A stretch of 23,148 nt of DNA from Rhodospirillaceae bacterium (GTDB taxonomy: Bacteria; Pseudomonadota; Alphaproteobacteria; UBA8366; GCA-2717185): NCBI GenBank assembly GCA_002717185.1, contig PBDC01000093.1:1-23148 (forward strand). The letters are read 5' to 3'. Below are positions 1 through 8,547 of this stretch, one piece after another. Numbering within the stretch: the stretch's first letter is position 1; every line of letters starts with the position of its first letter. The notes under the pieces are model-generated. The model worked only from the letters and a program-made list of their open reading frames with translations, ran no database searches and was not told the DNA's origin. The position numbers were made by a program, and so were the translations under genes.

Positions 1-168
1 GATATGTTGAACAAGCGTATTTTGGTCAGCGCTATCAGACTGCGCAGATACTGGCTCCGTAAAAACGCTTAGCGTAAAACATAGCAGGACCAGGCCACGC
101 AAAATCAGGCAGAGCACTGCCTTAGACCACTCTCCACATTTCTTAAATTTCAAACAAAACAGGATCAT
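1..168 (-). CDS. cpoB: Cell division coordinator CpoB (YbgF), N-terminal fragment
   Basis: The window edge cuts this gene, leaving 56 codons open from an ATG at 168 to base 1. The product starts with a short basic stretch, then a leucine-rich hydrophobic core (about residues 17-36) and an Ala at the end of a Pro-Val-Ser-Ala sequence near residue 42. That is a Sec signal peptide; the mature part begins Gln-Ser-Asp. The conserved part of the protein is outside the window, so the name rests on position: cpoB/ybgF is normally the gene after pal in tol-pal operons. CpoB is a periplasmic TPR protein that links peptidoglycan synthesis with Tol-driven outer-membrane constriction. An AGG lies 4 bases before the ATG. 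It could be another exported protein, but the signal peptide and the position agree. Confidence 0.68.
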   Translation of the reverse strand, partial: MILFCLKFKKCGEWSKAVLCLILRGLVLLCFTLSVFTEPVSAQSDSADQNTLVQHI

Positions 169-266
169 AAGGCCTGAATTATCACCTCAATTTGGCAATA
201 TTAAGGCGTTTACCCAATTCGCTATTGGCGCCTCAATTTCACCAATAGGCTTCTGCGCGTTCGGAC

Positions 267-827
267 CTAGCTACCTTCACCGCCACTCGGTAAGGTTACC
301 CCACGCCGGTTTTGCGCCCAGGCTGACTCGTTAGAGCCCAAGACGGCGGGACGTTCCTTGCCGTAGCTGATAGTTTCGATCCGAGCAGGAGCAACACCCA
401 AGCTAATTAGATGTTCGCGAATTGCATTTGCACGCCTTTCGCCTAGCGCTAAATTATACTCCCGAGTACCACGCTCGTCGCAGTGTCCCTCAACGACGAT
501 CGTGCGGTTCTGAAATTTTTGCAGCCAAGCCGCTTGCTTTTTAAGTGTTGTTGCCGCTTTCGGCGTGATTTCCGATTTATCCAGGCCAAAAAATACGCGA
601 TCGCCAACATTCACGAAGAAGTCGACGCGGCTACCCGGAGGAGCGCCTGTCGGCATAACTTTTTTCTTCTTCGCTACCGCCTTTGGAGCTGAACCCGTTT
701 GTGCCGCAGACGAAGACGCCTGTGCCGACGAACCTGAGCCTTTTGCGCTACCTGAATCTTCTGGTTCCGTCGCGCACGCAGAAACCAATAAAGCCGCCGC
801 GAACACACCTAAAATCTTCATACGCAT
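267..827 (-). CDS. pal: Peptidoglycan-associated lipoprotein Pal
   Basis: Pal is the outer-membrane lipoprotein of the Tol-Pal system; it binds peptidoglycan and TolB. The 186-residue product has a lipoprotein signal with a Val-Ser-Ala-Cys lipobox (Cys18), then a low-complexity Ser/Ala/Gly/Lys linker to about residue 65, then an OmpA-like domain. That domain carries the Pal signature Glu-Gly-His-Cys-Asp-Glu-Arg-Gly-Thr followed by Leu-Gly-Glu-Arg-Arg-Ala, so the Asp and Arg that bind diaminopimelate are both present. I chose the ATG at 827 because a GAGGGG lies about 7 bases upstream; an ATG two codons later is possible. It lies after tolB across about 200 bases without a gene, so it may have its own promoter in addition to read-through. 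Confidence 0.96.
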   Translation of the reverse strand: MRMKILGVFAAALLVSACATEPEDSGSAKGSGSSAQASSSAAQTGSAPKAVAKKKKVMPTGAPPGSRVDFFVNVGDRVFFGLDKSEITPKAATTLKKQAAWLQKFQNRTIVVEGHCDERGTREYNLALGERRANAIREHLISLGVAPARIETISYGKERPAVLGSNESAWAQNRRGVTLPSGGEGS

Positions 828-1026
828 CTAATTACCCCTCGGACGGAATATGTGGTTACTATTTTTACCCTATTGCGCGGAATATCGGGAGTTTCTGTCG
901 CGAATATAGTAGCAAGTCAAGGATATATTGAAAGCCGGTTAACCCCAACCAAATTTTCCAAAGACAACCTACCCACGCAAATATAACGCCGTAATATTTT
1001 GTTAATGCCATAGAATCCTCTTACCA

Positions 1027-2364
1027 TCACGGGTTGAGCGGCGACCAGGCTGGGTCAGAGGCGTCTCCGCTTGTTACAACCTCTCGAAGGTTGTGTCCCG
1101 TGAGGTCCACGGAATACAAACGGCTCGTGGCTCCCCTTCCCTGCCTGTCGCTGGGCGTTTCACGAAAGAACATCAAAACGCGCCCGTTTGGCGCCCAGGT
1201 TGGCCCCTCGTCCAGAAAGCTCTCGGACAACAATCGTTCGCCGCTGCCATCCGGCCGCATTACACCGATATAAAACCTCCCCCCTAATTGTTTGGTAAAA
1301 GCGATAAGATCCCCACGAGGTGACCAAACCGGAGTGCCGTATCGACCACGGCCGAAACTGATTCGACGGGCGTTGCCACCATTACCGTCCATCACATAAA
1401 TTTGCGGCGACCCTCCTCGGTCTGAATTGAACGTAACGAACTCGCCGTCCGGCGATGCACTGGGCGAAGTGTCTATGGCAGGGTGACGCGTAAGCCGTGT
1501 CACCTTTCGCGTTTGAAGGTCCATGCGGTAGACATCGGAATTCCCTCCCGTCGCAAAGGACATTAGGATCGACTTTCCGTCCGGCGTGAACCGCGGTGCA
1601 AAGGTCATCCCTTTAAAATTTCCGAGCACCTCTTCTCGACCTGTTTCAATATCGAACAGATAAACCCTAGGTGAGTCGTTGTAGTAGGAAAGGTAAGTGA
1701 TTTCCTGCGTCGTAGGAGAAAAGCGAGGTGTCAAGACGAGCGCCTTGCCGTCAGTGAGAAAGCGGAATCCATCACCGTCCTGATCCATTATGGCGAGCCG
1801 CTTAATCCGTTTATCTCGTGGCCCGCTCTCCGAAACAAAAACGATTCGCGTATCAAAATACCCATCTTCTCCTGTCACGCGCTTATAAATAGCATCCGAA
1901 ATTATATGAGCGACACGGCGCCAATTTTCCGGCTCCGTGAAATAGGCGAGCCCCGTCATCTGCGCCTCCGCAAATACATCCCATAACCGGAACTCAACAC
2001 GCAATCGGCCGTCTGGCTGGACTTTAACGTTTCCCTGAACCAGTGCCTGCGCGTTGATCACGCGCCAATCGGAAAATCGAGGACGCACCACCAACGTTGC
2101 CGCATCTTGTATAAAGGCACGACGATCAATCGGACGAAACAGGCCCGACCGCTCCAGGTTTTTCGAAATGACGTCCGAAATGTCACGGCCGATCCGCACC
2201 TCCGGTTTTTTTAAGCCGCTGAACACCGTCACGGCGACGGGCAATGGCTCCACATTTCCCCGTCGAATATCAACACGCACTTCGGCGTGCACGGAGAGAG
2301 CAAATGAGACGAACAGCAGCGTAAGACTTATAAGCCTCAGTACGAGCGCTCGGGTCCAAATCAT
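1027..2364 (-). CDS. tolB: Tol-Pal system translocation protein TolB
   Basis: TolB is the periplasmic beta-propeller protein that shuttles between TolA and Pal. The 445-residue product starts with a signal peptide ending Val-His-Ala, followed by an N-terminal alpha/beta domain to about residue 160. The rest is a series of PD40/WD40-like propeller blades with repeated signatures such as Phe-Thr-Pro-Asp-Gly-Lys, Ala-Ser-Pro-Asp-Gly-Glu and Trp-Ser-Pro-Arg-Gly-Asp. The frame stays open 29 codons further upstream, but that extension would lie inside tolA and precede the signal peptide, so I take the ATG at 2364, two bases after the tolA stop. It ends Trp-Ser-Pro-Leu-Asn-Pro, as TolB proteins commonly do. 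Length and domain order are normal for the family. Confidence 0.96.
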   Translation of the reverse strand: MIWTRALVLRLISLTLLFVSFALSVHAEVRVDIRRGNVEPLPVAVTVFSGLKKPEVRIGRDISDVISKNLERSGLFRPIDRRAFIQDAATLVVRPRFSDWRVINAQALVQGNVKVQPDGRLRVEFRLWDVFAEAQMTGLAYFTEPENWRRVAHIISDAIYKRVTGEDGYFDTRIVFVSESGPRDKRIKRLAIMDQDGDGFRFLTDGKALVLTPRFSPTTQEITYLSYYNDSPRVYLFDIETGREEVLGNFKGMTFAPRFTPDGKSILMSFATGGNSDVYRMDLQTRKVTRLTRHPAIDTSPSASPDGEFVTFNSDRGGSPQIYVMDGNGGNARRISFGRGRYGTPVWSPRGDLIAFTKQLGGRFYIGVMRPDGSGERLLSESFLDEGPTWAPNGRVLMFFRETPSDRQGRGATSRLYSVDLTGHNLREVVTSGDASDPAWSPLNP

Positions 2365-2366
2365 TT

Positions 2367-3263
2367 TCAAAACATCTCCCCGGGATAAAAAGTTAAAGTC
2401 ATGTTGCGCCACTGGTGATAATTCTCCTTGGGCAGCCTGAGTGGTTGGCAACGCGGGTTTAACATCGCACGCACCGCACTCTCCGCCATGGAACGGAAGT
2501 ATCGATCGTTGGTTGCACGCGCCCGGTCAACGATCATAGCCGACCGGACACGACCATCCGGGCCAACTGCGGCCTTGATTTCGACGACCATCTTATCGGC
2601 ATCCCGTGCACCGGCGGGTAAATTCCAGCAGGGTTCTATCTGACGCCGTATTGCATCGACATCGCCTGCTGTGATGCCCGTTCTGATCAAACCCGGACGG
2701 GGCGTCCGTTGTTTTCTTTTCAAAGCGGCCGCCATTTGTTGCATCGGTAAAACGGTCTCTTTTGGCTTACGCTTCTCGGGCATCGACTGTTTTCGTTCCA
2801 ATTTGCTTACCGTTTTCAGAACCGACGCAAAATCATGTTTAGGCTTCAGCGGTTTCGGTTTTGGTTTTGGTCGCGGTCGTGGCTTTTGCGCGACCTGTTT
2901 GGGTGTCGGCTTCGCAGGTTTCTTGAACTTGGGTTTCGGTCTGTGTGGTATTTCTGCTTTGGGTTTTGGCGTTTTTTTCAACCTGGGTCTCGGTTTTGGT
3001 ACAGGAACCGATTCTGGTGATGATTTTATAATGGGATCGGGTTTTGAAGCGACCTGCGGTTTGGCCGACGGTGGCGGCGGAGCAGGCTTTTTTTTGACGA
3101 TGATTTCTGACTTTAGTTCCGGCTTTTGCAACTCGGTCGCAATTTCCACCTCGAATACCTGCTCCGGCGCGATAATTGGCAGTGTCGAAGGCAATACGCT
3201 CAGCCAACCGATCAGAAAGACCGCGACATGAAAGGTTGCTGATATGATGGCGGCGATATGCAT
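2367..3263 (-). CDS. tolA: Tol-Pal system protein TolA (TonB-like energy transducer)
   Basis: TolA carries energy from the TolQR motor across the periplasm to Pal and TolB. The 298 residues show the expected three parts. An N-terminal membrane anchor (about residues 5-30) has a His in the first helix turn (Thr-Phe-His), like the Ser/His motif of TolA and TonB. A long linker, about residues 55-190, is very rich in Lys, Pro and Arg. A C-terminal TolA/TonB domain (about 195-298) includes a Val-Gly-Pro-Asp-Gly-Arg-Val turn. The linker is Lys-Pro repeats with a helical tail, not the Ala-rich helix of the E. coli protein. The AGGG before the ATG at 3263 directly abuts the start codon, so initiation may depend on coupling to tolR, which ends 9 bases earlier. 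Confidence 0.93.
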   Translation of the reverse strand: MHIAAIISATFHVAVFLIGWLSVLPSTLPIIAPEQVFEVEIATELQKPELKSEIIVKKKPAPPPPSAKPQVASKPDPIIKSSPESVPVPKPRPRLKKTPKPKAEIPHRPKPKFKKPAKPTPKQVAQKPRPRPKPKPKPLKPKHDFASVLKTVSKLERKQSMPEKRKPKETVLPMQQMAAALKRKQRTPRPGLIRTGITAGDVDAIRRQIEPCWNLPAGARDADKMVVEIKAAVGPDGRVRSAMIVDRARATNDRYFRSMAESAVRAMLNPRCQPLRLPKENYHQWRNMTLTFYPGEMF

Positions 3264-3272
3264 CCCTTAGCA

Positions 3273-3725
3273 TTATTTTTGGCTGGTCTTCTTTTCCGGT
3301 AATTTGGCGAGTAGCGAAACCTTGCGGAAGCCGGCTGCACTCAATTCACCCATCACTCCCATCACAGTGCCATAAGGCAATGTTTCATCGCCACGAATGA
3401 AAATTCGTAGTTCGGGATTAGCTTTAACAACCTCGCGCAAACGCGGGATAAGCTTTTCAATCGTCGTCTCGGTTTCCTGAAGAAATATTTTGCGCGCAGC
3501 ATCTATCGAAACGACCAATGGTTCTTGCGTATCATTGATGGTCGCGGCGCGGGTTTTCGGCAAGTCTACCGGAACGCCGACCGTCAGTAGCGGTGCGGTA
3601 ACCATAAATACAATAAGCAGCACCAGCATCACATCAACGAACGGCGTCACGTTGATTTCCGACATCTTCGAATAGCGATACTTTCTGTTTCCGCGGTTGC
3701 CATCGCTTGCCGTCTGTCGGACCAT
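3273..3725 (-). CDS. tolR: Tol-Pal system protein TolR (ExbD/TolR family)
   Basis: TolR is an inner-membrane subunit of the TolQR proton motor. The product has 150 residues: a short basic cytoplasmic N-terminus, one membrane helix beginning Asn-Val-Thr-Pro-Phe-Val-Asp31 and running to about residue 50, and a periplasmic ExbD-type domain with a conserved Phe-Ile-Arg-Gly-Asp segment. Asp31 in the Phe-Val-Asp-Val-Met-Leu-Val motif is the proton-carrying residue of the family. The ATG lies 3 bases after the tolQ stop, so the two genes are tightly linked, in line with their fixed subunit complex. Confidence 0.96.
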   Translation of the reverse strand: MVRQTASDGNRGNRKYRYSKMSEINVTPFVDVMLVLLIVFMVTAPLLTVGVPVDLPKTRAATINDTQEPLVVSIDAARKIFLQETETTIEKLIPRLREVVKANPELRIFIRGDETLPYGTVMGVMGELSAAGFRKVSLLAKLPEKKTSQK

Positions 3726-3728
3726 TGG

Positions 3729-4460
3729 TCAGTCAGTCTCTTCAAGCTGCCGCGAGAGAATACCGCTAAATTCATGCGCGAATGCCTCCAGTCTCCCAGC
3801 ATATCGTGTCAAGTCGGTGGAGATCTTGTTATAGGCGACTACGGCTGGGATAGCGGCGACAAGCCCTAGTGCCGTCGCAAATAATGCTTCCGCGATCCCA
3901 GGGGCGACAACGGCCAGACTGGTCTGCTTAGTAATCGCAATCGATTGGAAACTGTTCATGATGCCGTAAACCGTCCCGAAAAGACCAATGAACGGAGCGG
4001 TGGAACCCACAGAGGCCAGGAAAGTCATATACCGTTCTAGATGCTCCATCTCGCGCCCCAGGCTGACCTGCATCACCCTGTCGATCCGTTGCTGCAGACT
4101 GGTGTGGGAATACTGACTAGGCTCGATACCTCGTGACTTGGTCCGGCGCCATTCCCGCATCGCGGCGGCGAAGACAGCCGTCATCGGATCGGAGGGGCTT
4201 TGACCAACCTGTTCATACAGACCTTCGAGCGTCCCACCCGACCAAAATTCATCCTCGAAATCCGTGGCCGCACGATCAAGCCGGCGGAGTCGCCAAACCT
4301 TCTCGACTATGATGGCCCAAGTCCATATCGAAGCCATGATCAGCGCGATAAGTACAAGTTTGACGATCCAAGTCGCTTGCAAAAATAAACCCCATACCGA
4401 CAAGTTCGCATCCTCGACAGAGCCGGCAAGCGCTGCGGCCTCGACTAAATTTTGATCCAT
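3729..4460 (-). CDS. tolQ: Tol-Pal system protein TolQ (MotA/TolQ/ExbB family)
   Basis: TolQ is the polytopic subunit of the proton channel that energises TolA. The 243-residue protein has a first membrane helix around residues 30-50, a cytoplasmic loop of about 90 residues, and two further helices. One contains Gly-Leu-Phe-Gly-Thr-Val-Tyr-Gly-Ile-Met and the other Ala-Leu-Phe-Ala-Thr-Ala-Leu-Gly-Leu, both hallmarks of TolQ/ExbB helices 2 and 3. I place the start at the ATG at 4460, with an AGGGA about 8 bases before it; an in-frame TTG one codon upstream is less likely. ybgC ends 3 bases upstream, as in the classic ybgC-tolQ-tolR order. Confidence 0.96.
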   Translation of the reverse strand: MDQNLVEAAALAGSVEDANLSVWGLFLQATWIVKLVLIALIMASIWTWAIIVEKVWRLRRLDRAATDFEDEFWSGGTLEGLYEQVGQSPSDPMTAVFAAAMREWRRTKSRGIEPSQYSHTSLQQRIDRVMQVSLGREMEHLERYMTFLASVGSTAPFIGLFGTVYGIMNSFQSIAITKQTSLAVVAPGIAEALFATALGLVAAIPAVVAYNKISTDLTRYAGRLEAFAHEFSGILSRQLEETD

Positions 4461-4463
4461 CAA

Positions 4464-4895
4464 TCAATCCCTACTGACGTCATGCCTATAGGCTTCTAGC
4501 GCCGAACGAATGGCGCTCGGAAGCCGAGCCGGCCGACCAGCGTAATCGATGCACGCCAAACGAACCGACAAACGCACGAGATCTTCATTGTTACGACGGA
4601 CGACTTGCTCTGTGTCTATCGAAGCACCGCGAAGTGATAGTAGTTTGCTATGCACAATTAGCGCATCATCAAGTCTTGCCGGCTTGATGTAGTCGGCTGA
4701 TAGGTTGCGTACTGCGAACCTGACCCCACAACTGTTCCAAATATCGCTATGCCCAATGCCAACGTCACGCAACATTTCCGTGCGACCGCGCTCCGCAAAC
4801 TTCAGATAGTTAGCATAGTAAACTATTCCCCCGGCATCCGTATCCTCGTAATACACTCTAACCGGGCAGGTATGAAATGCGACCAACTCAGCCAT
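4464..4895 (-). CDS. ybgC: Tol-Pal-associated acyl-CoA thioesterase YbgC
   Basis: YbgC is a hot-dog-fold acyl-CoA thioesterase that almost always sits first in tol-pal operons; its link with envelope function is incompletely understood. The 143-residue product has the 4-hydroxybenzoyl-CoA-thioesterase signature Tyr-Tyr-Glu-Asp-Thr-Asp-Ala-Gly-Gly followed by Tyr-Tyr-Ala-Asn-Tyr, with the catalytic Asp at residue 20 by comparison with Asp18 of the E. coli protein. Its start overlaps the end of ruvB by 8 bases, which suggests translational coupling and joins the ruv and tol genes into one transcription unit. Confidence 0.94.
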   Translation of the reverse strand: MAELVAFHTCPVRVYYEDTDAGGIVYYANYLKFAERGRTEMLRDVGIGHSDIWNSCGVRFAVRNLSADYIKPARLDDALIVHSKLLSLRGASIDTEQVVRRNNEDLVRLSVRLACIDYAGRPARLPSAIRSALEAYRHDVSRD

Positions 4896-5952
4896 TGCAC
4901 GGGTTATCCTCGGATACTACATCCAAAAGATCGGGTTGCTGTTCCGCCCTTGCCGGCGCTTCAAGGCCGAGATACCGCCACCCCTGCCCGGTCAACATCC
5001 GGCCCCGTGGCGTACGCTGCACGAAGCCGCGCTGAATGAGGTAAGGCTCGATAACCTCTTCGATCGCATCGCGTTGTTCCGCCAATGCTGCCGCCAAAGT
5101 GTCGACGCCAACCGGACCACCGCCATAATTCTCAGCAATGCAGAACAAGAGCCGCCGGTCCATTGCATCCAAGCCATCAGCATCTACATCCAGCTTGGCC
5201 AAAGCGATGTCCGCTATGGTTGCGTCGATCACAGATTGCCCATCCACTAGAGCGAAGTCGGCGACGCGACGCAGCAGCCGCCCAGCGATTCGTGGCGTCC
5301 CTCTGCTACGCCGGGCGATCTCCCGCGCGCCGTTTGCTTCAAGGGTTACTCCAAGAACTCGGCCCCCCCGCTCCACAATTTCTTGCATATCCTCTATATC
5401 GTAAAAATTCATCCGCAATGGAATACCAAATCGTTCGCGCAGAGGCGTGGTGATTAAACCGGTACGCGTTGTCGCCCCAACCAGCGTAAAAGGTGGCAAA
5501 TCGATACGGATTGAACGGGCCGCCGGCCCTTCGCCGATGATCAGATCGAGTTGAAAGTCTTCCATCCCTGGATAGAGAATTTCCTCGACAGCAGGATGCA
5601 GTCGATGGATCTCGTCAATAAACAGGACGTCGCGAGGCTGCAAGTTTGTAAGCAATGCCGCTAGGTCACCAGCCTTCGCCAGAACCGGACCAGAAGTCGC
5701 GCGAAAGCTGACCCCAAGCTCCCGCGCCACAATTTGGGCAAGCGTCGTCTTGCCGAGTCCTGGAGGGCCAAAGAAAATCGTGTGATCTAGCGCCTCGTTG
5801 CGGCTTCTAGCCGCCTGGATAAAGACTGAAAGATTCTCTCGAACTGCAGTTTGTCCGATAAATTCCGATAGTGTCTGCGGTCGCAGAGACGACTCGTCCT
5901 GATCGGACTCTGCCAAATCGGAGGTAACGATGCGGCTCGCCGGGTCATTCAT
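4888..5952 (-). CDS. ruvB: Holliday junction branch migration ATPase RuvB
   Basis: RuvB is the hexameric AAA+ motor that drives branch migration of Holliday junctions with RuvA. The 354-residue product has a Walker A (Gly-Pro-Pro-Gly-Leu-Gly-Lys-Thr-Thr, about 62-70), a Walker B (Leu-Phe-Ile-Asp-Glu-Ile-His, about 110-116), the sensor 1 region Gly-Ala-Thr-Thr-Arg, a Leu-Arg-Glu-Arg-Phe-Gly arginine-finger region, and a C-terminal winged helix ending in Arg-Thr-Pro-Arg-Gly-Arg. The ATG overlaps the ruvA stop in an ATGA, so the two subunits are likely translated together. The C-terminal tail is slightly extended and acidic. Confidence 0.97.
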   Translation of the reverse strand: MNDPASRIVTSDLAESDQDESSLRPQTLSEFIGQTAVRENLSVFIQAARSRNEALDHTIFFGPPGLGKTTLAQIVARELGVSFRATSGPVLAKAGDLAALLTNLQPRDVLFIDEIHRLHPAVEEILYPGMEDFQLDLIIGEGPAARSIRIDLPPFTLVGATTRTGLITTPLRERFGIPLRMNFYDIEDMQEIVERGGRVLGVTLEANGAREIARRSRGTPRIAGRLLRRVADFALVDGQSVIDATIADIALAKLDVDADGLDAMDRRLLFCIAENYGGGPVGVDTLAAALAEQRDAIEEVIEPYLIQRGFVQRTPRGRMLTGQGWRYLGLEAPARAEQQPDLLDVVSEDNPCNG

Positions 5953-6551
5953 TGTGACATCTCGGTAAGGCCGAAACGTATCAGTGCTTCAAGGGGTGCC
6001 TTTTGACCCAGTTGTTTTCCAGCCTTGGCTATAACGTTAAATGCGTCTCCACGTGAATAGCCCAAATTAACAAGGGCTGAGATTGCTTCTTCGGCGTCTG
6101 TGTTTGCAGAAATTTCTGGCTTGCCCAAACCAACATTCCCCAGCACAACCCCATCAACTTTGTCCCGCAATTCGGTGACAATGCGGCCAGCCAACTTCGG
6201 CCCTACTCCATTCGCCCTGGCAACAACCGATTTATCTTGCGCAGCAACCGCCTGCACGAGTTCATCGGCACTAAGAACGGACAGAATTGCAAGCCCCACC
6301 CGCGCGCCAACCCCTTGAACAGTTGTTAACAACCGGAACCAAGCGCGTTCTGTGACGTCGATAAACCCATAAAGATGAATGTGATCTTCGCGGACATGCG
6401 TATCGATCTCTACCCGTACGGAATCGCCGACCCCGGGCATCCGAGATAACGTTCTTGCAGAGCAGAAAACCAGATAACCGACGCCGCCAACATCGATTAT
6501 GGCAAAATCCTCTCCAAGTTCGCCCACAACACCAGAAAGGCGCGCGATCAT
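5949..6551 (-). CDS. ruvA: Holliday junction DNA-binding protein RuvA
   Basis: RuvA is the tetrameric clamp that recognises Holliday junctions and recruits RuvB. The 200-residue length is typical. The N-terminal OB-fold starts Met-Ile-Ala-Arg-Leu-Ser-Gly. Two helix-hairpin-helix motifs follow (Val-Gln-Gly-Val-Gly near residue 80 and Ala-Asn-Gly-Val-Gly-Pro-Lys near 115). A flexible linker leads to domain III (about 150-200) with Ala-Leu-Val-Asn-Leu-Gly-Tyr, which contacts RuvB. It overlaps ruvC by four bases at its start and ruvB by four bases at its end. Confidence 0.96.
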   Translation of the reverse strand: MIARLSGVVGELGEDFAIIDVGGVGYLVFCSARTLSRMPGVGDSVRVEIDTHVREDHIHLYGFIDVTERAWFRLLTTVQGVGARVGLAILSVLSADELVQAVAAQDKSVVARANGVGPKLAGRIVTELRDKVDGVVLGNVGLGKPEISANTDAEEAISALVNLGYSRGDAFNVIAKAGKQLGQKAPLEALIRFGLTEMSQ

Positions 6552-7051
6552 TGCGTAGCCGCAGCGCGCTGCAAACGCCGCTCCGTTCCCGCAAAATGGG
6601 CGTGACAGATCGCGACAGCCAAGGCGTCAGCTGCGTCAGGGCTTGAAAATTGGCAGCCGGGCAGGATACGTCCGACCATCATCTGTACCTGTTCTTTTGC
6701 GGCGTGCCCTGCGCCTACAATCGATTTTTTGATTCGATTAGCCGAATATTCAGCCACAGGCAACCCTGCCAACGCGGGCGCTAAAACAACGACACCGCGT
6801 GCCTCACCAAGGCGCAAGGTCGTTCCTGGGTTCTTATTGACGAATGTCTCCTCAACGGCCGCCTCATCAGGATTAAAATCCACTAATACTTGCGCAAGAC
6901 CTTCATGCAAATCGCGCAGTCGCATGGCGAGAACCTGGTTGGCATTGGGCGAAACCGTGCCGTCAGCAACATACGTCAGCCTATTTCCTTCTACATCGAC
7001 GACTCCCCAGCCTGTATTTCGAAGTCCTGGATCTAGCCCAATTAACCGCAT
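6548..7051 (-). CDS. ruvC: Crossover junction endodeoxyribonuclease RuvC
   Basis: RuvC is the dimeric resolvase that nicks Holliday junctions. From the ATG at 7051 it has 167 residues and the four metal-binding acidic residues Asp7, Glu67, Asp139 and Asp142. These lie in Leu-Asp-Pro-Gly, Val-Glu-Glu-Thr-Phe and Ser-Pro-Asp-Ala-Ala-Asp-Ala, close to the E. coli numbering. A TTG at 7063 in the same frame would add four residues, but a purine-rich AGGGA directly abuts it. I prefer the ATG, where the family consensus begins Met-Arg-Leu-Ile-Gly-Leu-Asp. The stop overlaps the ruvA start in an ATGA. Confidence 0.95.
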   Translation of the reverse strand: MRLIGLDPGLRNTGWGVVDVEGNRLTYVADGTVSPNANQVLAMRLRDLHEGLAQVLVDFNPDEAAVEETFVNKNPGTTLRLGEARGVVVLAPALAGLPVAEYSANRIKKSIVGAGHAAKEQVQMMVGRILPGCQFSSPDAADALAVAICHAHFAGTERRLQRAAATQ

Positions 7052-7066
7052 GTCACCGGTCAATCC

Positions 7067-7816
7067 CTAAGTAGTGAGCCGTTCGAGTACATCATCAGCT
7101 ATGTCATAATTTGCGGAGACCGTTTGAACGTCATCGCTGTCATCTAAAGCCTCCAGAAGTTTGAGGAGCGTCGCCGCTGCCGTCTCATCTACGGGCATGT
7201 TGTTTTGCGCTTTCCAAATCAACTTTGCTGAAACTGGCTCGCCTAGCGTTTTTTCAAGAGCACCGCAAACTTCGTGGAGAGTACCGGGATCACAGATGAC
7301 TTCGTGCCCGTCCTCCGATGAATCCACATCATCTGCGCCTGCCTCTAGTGCCGCTTCAAACACAGTATCTGAGTCGATCGTTTCCGCTTTATATCGAATT
7401 TCTCCGACATGATCGAACATGAACGAAACCGATCCAGTCTCCGCTAAGTTACCGCCGTTCTTGCTGAACGCGGCCCGCAATTCGGATGCAGTGCGGTTCC
7501 GGTTGTCGGTGAGGGTTTCGACTATGATCGCAATTCCCCCCGGACCGTATCCCTCGTAGCGAATTTCTTCGAATTCGTCGCCCTCACCAATACCGGTGCC
7601 TTTCTTGACGGCACGATCAATATTGTCCTTGGGCATGTTCCCGGCACGTGCTGCAAGGATCGCTGAGCGCAATCGCGGGTTCATTTCCGGATCAGCCCCC
7701 CCCATACGCGCGGCTACGGTTATCTCCCGCCCAAATTTGGCAAATAGACTAGCGCGTCGCTTATCCTGAGCGCCCTTTCGGTACATGATATTCTTGAATT
7801 TGGAATGACCGGCCAT
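7067..7816 (-). CDS. yebC: YebC/PmpR family regulator or translation factor
   Basis: The 249-residue protein begins with the family signature Met-Ala-Gly-His-Ser-Lys-Phe and continues with Arg-Lys-Gly-Ala-Gln-Asp, Asn-Met-Pro-Lys-Asp-Asn-Ile and Tyr-Glu-Gly-Tyr-Gly-Pro-Gly-Gly, all diagnostic of TACO1/YebC. Members have been described both as transcriptional regulators and as ribosome-associated factors that relieve stalling at prolines; the sequence cannot tell which applies here. The frame is open 15 codons further upstream, but the signature methionine at 7816 is preceded by a GGAG and fits the family. The gene lies directly upstream of ruvC (15 bases), a common arrangement, and is the likely first gene of the ruv-tol run. 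Confidence 0.95.
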   Translation of the reverse strand: MAGHSKFKNIMYRKGAQDKRRASLFAKFGREITVAARMGGADPEMNPRLRSAILAARAGNMPKDNIDRAVKKGTGIGEGDEFEEIRYEGYGPGGIAIIVETLTDNRNRTASELRAAFSKNGGNLAETGSVSFMFDHVGEIRYKAETIDSDTVFEAALEAGADDVDSSEDGHEVICDPGTLHEVCGALEKTLGEPVSAKLIWKAQNNMPVDETAAATLLKLLEALDDSDDVQTVSANYDIADDVLERLTT

Positions 7817-8540
7817 TTCGCTCCGTAGATATTCCGATTGATGATCACCTGAATCAGGCAAGTTTATGCGTACATTCTAAACTAGCATACCAGATGTAGT
7901 GGTTGAATGCCCAGAAATGAAAGAGCCGCACCTTTTTTAATAGACAGTTAATATGGCGATAATGGGGCGTAACAGCGAGTTACACCTGCTATACGGTTTG
8001 GTTTAGCAAATTAACATTAATCTTCATTCTTTTATAAAACGCGATACCGCCTTGCGCCTTGAAACACCATCGGTGTCCTATCGTAGGTCAAGAAGCTGGT
8101 TGACCCTGGCATGGGTACGATCATTGAGGAACTGAACAAACTGCTCATCGAAAATAAAGCGCCGACACGTTCCTGTCCGTGACATAATCTTCGCTTTCGG
8201 CATAGATAATATTCAGTCCGTAAATAAAGGCACCAAGGTCTATACTAAATCGCGCCTATTTTCGGTCGACTTCTCTTAATAATTGTGATTTTCAATGCAC
8301 CATAGTTTATTAATTTAAAACAAGTTATTCTCATTTTTTGGACATCTCATTCGTTGCTCTATTCCACGGATCATGGTTATTCAAGCGCACGATGGCGGCA
8401 AAGAGTTCCTCGCAAAAGCTATTCCGAAAATTGGTCACATATATCGAATAGATCGGATCATGGATTACCGAAACAGCCCGTGGCTATTTGATAACTATGC
8501 GATGCTAACCTGCCTTCGCAAAACTTATCGAATACCAGCG
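7817..8540. other. Gene-poor AT-rich spacer between ymdB and yebC
   Basis: This 724-base stretch lies downstream of ymdB and upstream of yebC. It is visibly richer in A and T than its neighbours and holds no gene I recognise. It contains a 41-codon minus-strand frame (8078-8203), a small hairpin just downstream of that frame (ACACC, 3-base loop, GGTGT, about 8064-8076) and an open plus-strand frame from 8373 that continues antisense into the end of ymdB. The yebC promoter should lie towards 7860-8000, but I could not pick convincing -35 and -10 boxes. The mix of short open pieces suggests decayed coding DNA, which is inference. Confidence 0.5.
8078..8203 (-). CDS. Possible small protein or gene remnant, 41 codons
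   Basis: A short frame runs from an ATG at 8203 to a TAG at 8078, with a second in-frame ATG six codons on. The 41-residue product is basic and looks protein-like: a Lys/Arg-rich start, then Phe-Ile-Phe-Asp-Glu-Gln-Phe-Val-Gln-Phe-Leu, then Val-Asn-Gln-Leu-Leu-Asp-Leu-Arg at the end, with amphipathic spacing. No clear ribosome-binding site precedes either ATG, and an in-frame stop lies four codons upstream. I do not recognise it. It may be a real small gene, the tail of a decayed one, or chance. Confidence 0.22.
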   Translation of the reverse strand: MPKAKIMSRTGTCRRFIFDEQFVQFLNDRTHARVNQLLDLR

Positions 8541-8547
8541 TTATTCG
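8529..8547 (-). terminator. Weak hairpin at the end of ymdB
   Basis: A 6-base perfect inverted repeat (CGAATA, 7-base loop, TATTCG) overlaps the ymdB stop codon. On the minus strand a short run of T follows several bases later. The stem is short and AT-rich and the T-run is not adjacent, so termination here is only a possibility. Confidence 0.25.

Noticed and set aside
2671..3231. Plus-strand Gly/Phe-rich frame of 186 codons opposite tolA
   Set aside because: It mirrors the Lys/Pro codons of TolA and has no domain; TolA is in its expected operon place.
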